Assembly: GCA_963920525.1 (NCBI GenBank)
Contig: OY986439.1
Span: 34,293,819 to 34,357,818, forward strand
Reading direction: 5' to 3'
Source: Dichetophora obliterata
Taxonomy: Eukaryota; Arthropoda; Insecta; Diptera; Sciomyzidae
DNA: 64,000 bases
How positions within the stretch are numbered: the stretch's first letter is position 1; each line of letters starts with the position of its first letter. The notes under the pieces are model-generated. The model worked only from the letters and a program-made list of their open reading frames with translations, was not told where the DNA came from and did not search any database. Positions 58,719-64,000 of this stretch are shown here, piece by piece. Position numbers and translations under genes: made by a program.

Positions 58719-58995
58719 GTAGCCGCGCACACAACCTTTTTCTCATGAGCTACGGATGACGAACGTCAAACAAAAGAAAACAAACGAGCGTTAAGCAAAA
58801 TTTTTCCTTTTCAATATTCTGCTGTTTTAAAATAAAAAAAATATGGAAAAACTTAAGAATAACTTAATATTTTGACAAAAAACGTTTTTGATAGCTCTAT
58901 TTTGCATCAGCTGCCATAGCAACCATAGCACGCTCTCGTTTTGATTTTTTTTTTTGTTTGACATTCGTCATCCGCAGCTAAAGTTGTGCGGCTAC
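58719..58995. mobile_element. 277-bp MITE candidate
   Basis: GTAGCCGCGCACACAACC near 58719 and the inverted GTAGCCGCACAAC at the right end are followed on both arms by GGATGACGAA(C/T)GTCAAACAA. The arms are about 55-60 bases. No TSD is clear. Confidence 0.65.
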
Positions 58996-59243
58996 TTGGT
59001 TAGTTATATTAAGCGCCAAGCAATGTTTGGTCTTTGACCTGAAAGAAAAAGGATAGATTATTTAGAGGAATTGATTGGAACCCTGCTTTTGACCGAGGCT
59101 AGTGTTATGCCTTAACCTCGGCAAACATTTCCAGCCCTTTGTTGTTCGTGTCCTTTAATTCCACATTTTCCACAATATAGTGGTTGATTTTTAGTTTTAG
59201 ATAATTCTAAAATGAAGGAAGGAACAGAGAAAGTAAGAAGAAC

Positions 59244-59318
59244 CATGCCCTAACCCTGGATTCAAACCAGGGACCTCTGGGTTGAAAGTCTAGCGCACTC
59301 TCCACTAGACTACAAAAG
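59244..59318 (-). ncRNA. tRNA-like sequence, possible Glu-type anticodon loop
   Basis: The minus strand shows TAGTCTAGTGG (A box), a loop CTTTCAA that would give anticodon TTC, and CCTGG TTTGAAT CCAGG, a perfect T-stem and loop (B box). The anticodon stem has two mismatches and the acceptor ends do not pair. It is probably a tRNA-derived SINE or pseudogene rather than a working tRNA. Confidence 0.5.
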
Positions 59319-59616
59319 CCGACAACGAATGAATAAAAAAGCTATCGCATACGAAAAGAACCCATGTTTTCATAAATGAGATCGAAAAAATCGTTAACGA
59401 AATTTTAAAACGCGTCCTCACGATATCTCAAGAACTACTTTATGGTTTGACTTGGATGTTTTTTTTTAAAATTTAATGTATATAAAATTTATTGCACCCT
59501 AAACCTAAATTCAGATAATAATGGCCGGTTTTTTTTTAAGTACTTTAAAATGCCAAAAATGTGAAAAAACCGCTACTAGAAATGTAAATGTCCACAAATT
59601 TATAGAACTATATATA

Positions 59617-61765
59617 TATAGAACACAAATAGTAATAGAACTCATTTTCTGTTTGTTTGTTTGTCCTTAATACAAACCTAAACGGCTCAACGGATTCCGC
59701 TCAAACTAAATACACGTATTAAATGTATCTCAACTTAAAATGTTACATACTTAGTTTTTGCCACGCCCCCTCCGAAATTTTTCAACTAACGGTAATTTTG
59801 TTATTGTAATACTTTTAAGTACCGGAGTTTTTTGTGTATTTATCTTTCAAAAATTTCCTTTATTTTGACATCAAAAACACTCCTATATATACAAAATTGT
59901 AGAATTTTTCAGTACAACGAATTTTTCATAAAAAAACGTTACCTAAGAATTAGAAAAAAACGACATGAAAATTAAAGTTTCCTGACATAAAAATCAAACA
60001 ACATGAAAATCTTCGCTGTCCATTAATACATTTCATTCAAAGTTTTTTTGTTCAAAAGTTCAATAAAATCACTTCACAAAAATAGGTTGAACTGTACCGT
60101 ACAGTCAGTATAACTATGTTTTATAATTATGTCGAAATAGGTCGAAAATATTGTCTTTTTACTCAAAAAATGACTCAAAAATTGTTTTTCTTGTAAAAAT
60201 TAAATCAATTAAAAATTGCACATCTGGCTTCCTTTCATATGGCATAGCATTTATTTGCAAAAATTCTTCCAGCTAAGCGCAAATATTTTTTTACAAAAAA
60301 GTTAAGTGTCAAAAATAATTTATGTGAAAAAATTACCCCAATATCTTTTTCCAATCAAAAGTTATGCGCAAAAATCTATTTTTTCATACCAGATTCTTAA
60401 TAAAACTGAGTTTTGTTTTAAAATTCTCTATATAATTTGAACATCAGCATATATCTCTAAGAATGCACTTGTGTGTCTAGAATAATTACGATCATTTTGG
60501 TTTATATAAAATCTTCCTTATATTTAGTAAAGCTACTTAGTTTTTTGCCTCCTCACCTCCTCCTGTTAAATTTGTTTTGTTGTGATGGCTCTATTTCTTC
60601 TCACTATTGTGTCAGCGTTGTCACTCAGTTCTTATCAATGGTACTTTAAATGTTGTATATATATATCACCATTTCATCGAAAAGATGACTGTGAATAGAA
60701 TGCTGAAAAAGTTAATATTTTCATGTAATCATTTTCAGCTATATGGCGATATAATAAAACATGCGCATCTGGTTAGCAACAATTATTTCATTGGTTTTGG
60801 TCTGTGTTTTAAATTCACAGACAGATGGCGCCGCATTTGTAAGTACTGTAGGTACAACTATGCACCTTGCGGTGAATATCCGAATGATGTCTACCAAAAG
60901 TTTCTTCAAATTTACCCCCCCACACGGGGCTATATTCTGCTTACAGAAGAATATCTGATGTTCTTATGTAGCTAGCAGATAAGTTTTGCGAAAATGCTAT
61001 TGCTACCAAACTTTTAAAATGTCAAATAATGCCGTACTGCCACTATTTTCAGTAGCCGTCAGAAACGGCTAAGTGTTGTCTACTTTTACAGTTGTACTTT
61101 TAGCTTTCAAAAACATAGAATTGGATCAATTTAAATGTCAAGCTCACTTTCTGGATTATTTTTTGTTTTTGCTTTGCTTGCAAATGCGTGATATGATCCT
61201 GATCTTCCATGAAAAAAACGCAGCTAATATAAATTTTAGTACAATCATTTTTAGTACAACGAATTTTTCATAAAACCTTGATAGCTAATAATGAGAAAAA
61301 ATTATATGAAAATCAAAGTTTTTACTTTTAATGCCAATATCTCGCTGTTTTTAATATATTTCATTAAAAATTTGTTTGTTAAAAAGTTCAATATATTTTT
61401 TAATACAAATCTTTGTTTAGATGTTAAGAGTTCATATCTCAAGGACGCATTGAGTCCCTTTGAGTAAATATAAAAAAAATATATATTATTGAGTATATAT
61501 GAAAATTATTTTTAATTTTTAAAATATGTTTTTCGTACCACTTCTTTGAATTCAATTAGCTCACCGCAAGAGATGGAACCATTAACAACAAAAATTTTCC
61601 AAAACTTTTTTGGATTAAAGTTCGTTTAAATACCTTTCAAACGGTAGCTTAAAAATATAATTCTACATGTTTTTCTTTTTACCAGAATTTAAAAAACATT
61701 TAATCGAGATGTGTATATTAAAATGTTTTAAATGACTCTCGAGTAACACCGTGTATATCAGCTAG
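59617..61765 (+). mobile_element. Helitron-like element with CTAG 3' end
   Basis: It begins in TATA-rich sequence with TTTG repeats and an ACGGCTCAACGGATTCC block. The 3' end reads CACCGTGTATATCAG then CTAG followed by T. The interior is partly duplicated: about 59915-60065 and 61258-61400 share GAATTTTTCATAAAA and related words. No Rep/helicase frame. The 5' limit is approximate. Confidence 0.55.
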
Positions 61766-64000
61766 TATAATTTATAAAATTTTTTGGTTTTTCTATATAA
61801 GTTTAAAAGAACGGTCTGTAGAATGGAAGCCGTTTGGGTATCTTTTTCAAAGTGACGTTTGACGGCGCATTGACACTTCACATTACACTTTTATGTACCA
61901 AATAAAAAAATATTTTTCTACACTATAAAAATCAATAAATAACTGCCAAAAAATTCAAGGTGTTCATTTACTTCCTTCGATGAAAAAAAAAAAAATCAAG
62001 AACATTACTGTGTTTTTGGACCTTTAGATGAAAACCTGCTCTTAGAACAATAATTTTGAGAGAGGATGCATATTTAGTTTTTTTAATTATTTGCTTTAGC
62101 TTGTTTGATTTTGCTGTTGCTTATTTACAAATGCTTCTTCTCTTGCTTTTGCTCATTAGCTTTAGATTTTGCTTTTGAATTTGCTAAATCGTTTTATTTT
62201 AGTTTCTTATTTTGCTTTTATTTTTGTGATTGCGCTTGCGGCTGTGTTCAGACGAGAATCAAATGATTGAATTAATTCCAATTTGTTGTTTTTTTTTATC
62301 TCCAGCTAAAAAATAAACTGTGCGAGAGCGCAAATGAACTTTGAACATAGTCAAAATTTTGATAACGCTCAAGACCTGAATCAATCAGTCAAATAGAGTA
62401 AAAAAAAAAAACAAAAAAAAAGAGTTGAACTTAATCAGTTGATTGTCGTCTAAACTAATCCAAAGATTGTATTCCACACGCCAGTTATAGTTCTACACGC
62501 CAGTGGAACTTACAAGTCGCACGCCCGTAGCCCCAATTATATTTATAACATAATGAACATTTCTTTTTTAATGTATAGACATTTTGCCACCATTTATGTT
62601 TTGATAGGTGTCAGTAGGGCTCGATCCTTTTTACGAAATAAATATTTTTTTTAAATTTTCACCCATATTTGAACTATGATATTTCTGACGCTAAATGAAC
62701 TCAAACATGGCATCTTCCAATTCGTAAAATTTGAATTGTCTAACAGATAGGTCGACATCAAAGATTGACGAACATAAAGTGTGCTTGCTTAAATACACCG
62801 AAACCAGAACTTTATAAATGTTGTAAAAGAAAAGTACAACTGATGAAAAATTATTGATTTTCAACTTTAACCTTTTCCGTATGATAGGTCAATAAAGTGA
62901 CACGGTGCTACTGACTTGTCATTATTTTGCACATTTTTATGATTAAGTTACTTTTATTAATTTTCAAAGCATTAACAGGTAGTTATTTGCGTTAACTCTT
63001 TTATGCAAACTAGTGCCTCATTTATCAAAAAATACCTCACATAAGGAAATTTTTGTACTTTTCTAAAATAACATGAAATATTTCTCTCATTGACACCTGT
63101 CCAATAAGCTTCTAACTCCCATAATTGCTAAATGCAGTTGAATATATTTGGTTCAAAATATCTTTCACATAATTTTTCATCTCTCGGAAGTAGAGTAACA
63201 AGCAATACTAACAATAAAAAGAAAATGCAATTTGTGGATACCTTGTAAGCAGGAGCATTCCTTCCTTTCAACTGCTGCAGCATTCATTCGAGAATGAGTT
63301 CAAAAATTTACATTTAATGAACTTTGTAGTACATTGCGCTCTCATGGTTCGTTCGCCCATACATGTGTTGGCCAAACACATACCATTAGCCATGGCCAAT
63401 GGTTGGTCAGAAATAACTGAACTTTACTGTACCGTACGGTGCTATTCTTGTCTCTTACGAAATGAGTTCCACTGCATTGGCAGAGAACTATAACTGTCTG
63501 TCTGTCGTTTCATTTGCTTTGGCTTTTGTCGTTGTTCTTCCAACACTCTAAATCTTAAATGTTATTGTTTTTGTTTTGCCTCCTGCTGGCACATAATTTG
63601 TTGTTTTTGCAATACATACAGACCATAAAGGTACACCTAGTCGTAGGTAGATATTTCTGTGTAAGCCGAGATCATAACACCAAATTGTCCTCTGTGTTTG
63701 CATGTGAGTCGGTTGGAGTTTGTAAAAAGGACAAAGGGTGTTATTCGGCTGTTTGTGCTAAATAACCATTGTTCGGTGCCTTTCAACAATGGCATCAAAA
63801 ATAATTGTATTGACCGAGTTTTTTTTGAAATTATTGAATTTTGTAGTTTTTGAAATCTATTAATTGCTATGACAAATAGTAATCATTAACGAAAAGCATA
63901 AATTTGAGAGTGTATTAAAATTAATATTAGGATAATTTGCTCAAAATTAAGCTTCGAAATATCCTATCTGAGTGTCCTTGAAAATTAAATTCGTAATGTA
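61766..64000. other. No gene seen
   Basis: AT-rich DNA with a degenerate TTTGCT tract (about 62085-62240). No domain recognised in any frame. Confidence 0.5.

Noticed and set aside
59244..59318. Functional tRNA-Glu gene
   Set aside because: The T-arm and anticodon loop look right but the acceptor stem does not pair and the anticodon stem has mismatches.
60607..60975. 122-codon plus-strand open frame
   Set aside because: It lies inside a Helitron-like element, has no recognisable domain and has the composition of its surroundings.

Overview
This window looks like a stretch of dipteran-type insect chromosome, most plausibly a higher fly such as a tephritid. The sequence is strongly AT-rich. 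It is packed with Helitron-like sequence bearing CCACGCCC blocks, Tc1/mariner elements, hAT elements and non-LTR retrotransposons. The species assignment is inference. I found no exon of a recognisable host gene, no rRNA and no CRISPR array. The window reads as intergenic or intronic DNA built almost entirely of nested transposable elements (TEs).

Layout. 0.1-4 kb: a 5'-truncated non-LTR retrotransposon (minus strand) split by three DNA elements (800-2850, 3169-3432, 3662-3924). Each is flanked by an exact target-site duplication (TSD), and removing each with one TSD copy makes the reverse transcriptase frame continuous. 5-8.6 kb: a DNA transposon with long compound terminal inverted repeats (TIRs) and a spliced, almost intact transposase of about 780 residues. 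8.8-9.7 kb: a palindromic TA-flanked MITE. 9.7-12.8 kb: a Helitron whose body has been tandemly multiplied. 13 kb: a deletion derivative of a Tc1/mariner-group element. 15-16.4 kb: palindromic AT-rich repeats with a nested MITE. 20.4-20.9 kb: a rosa-like mariner relic.

24.0-32.4 kb: a hAT-type container with an 8-bp TSD. It holds a young jockey-like LINE with an intact 1012-codon ORF2, plus two 752-bp TA-flanked elements. 35.4-38.6 kb: a decayed LOA/I-type LINE with RNase H, split by a 1.57-kb insertion. 37-41 kb: three tRNA-like sequences and a minus-strand Helitron. 42.0-42.8 kb: an element studded with GGACATAATGTCC palindromes. 45-47.5 kb: a second LINE relic and Helitron fragments.

21.5-23.3 kb and 50.6-54.9 kb: two copies of one non-coding repeat family. 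The first preserves the empty site of a 2.76-kb insertion present in the second, and that insertion in turn carries a nearly full mariner with a single in-frame stop. 57-62 kb: small MITEs, degenerate TTTGCT repeats, a tRNA-like sequence and another Helitron end.

The genes do not form a host pathway. They are replication or transposition proteins of unrelated mobile elements. The most useful content is the order of nesting and the few nearly intact proteins: the LINE ORF2, the mariner transposase and the multi-exon transposase. I saw no convincing evidence of a new non-TE biological system.
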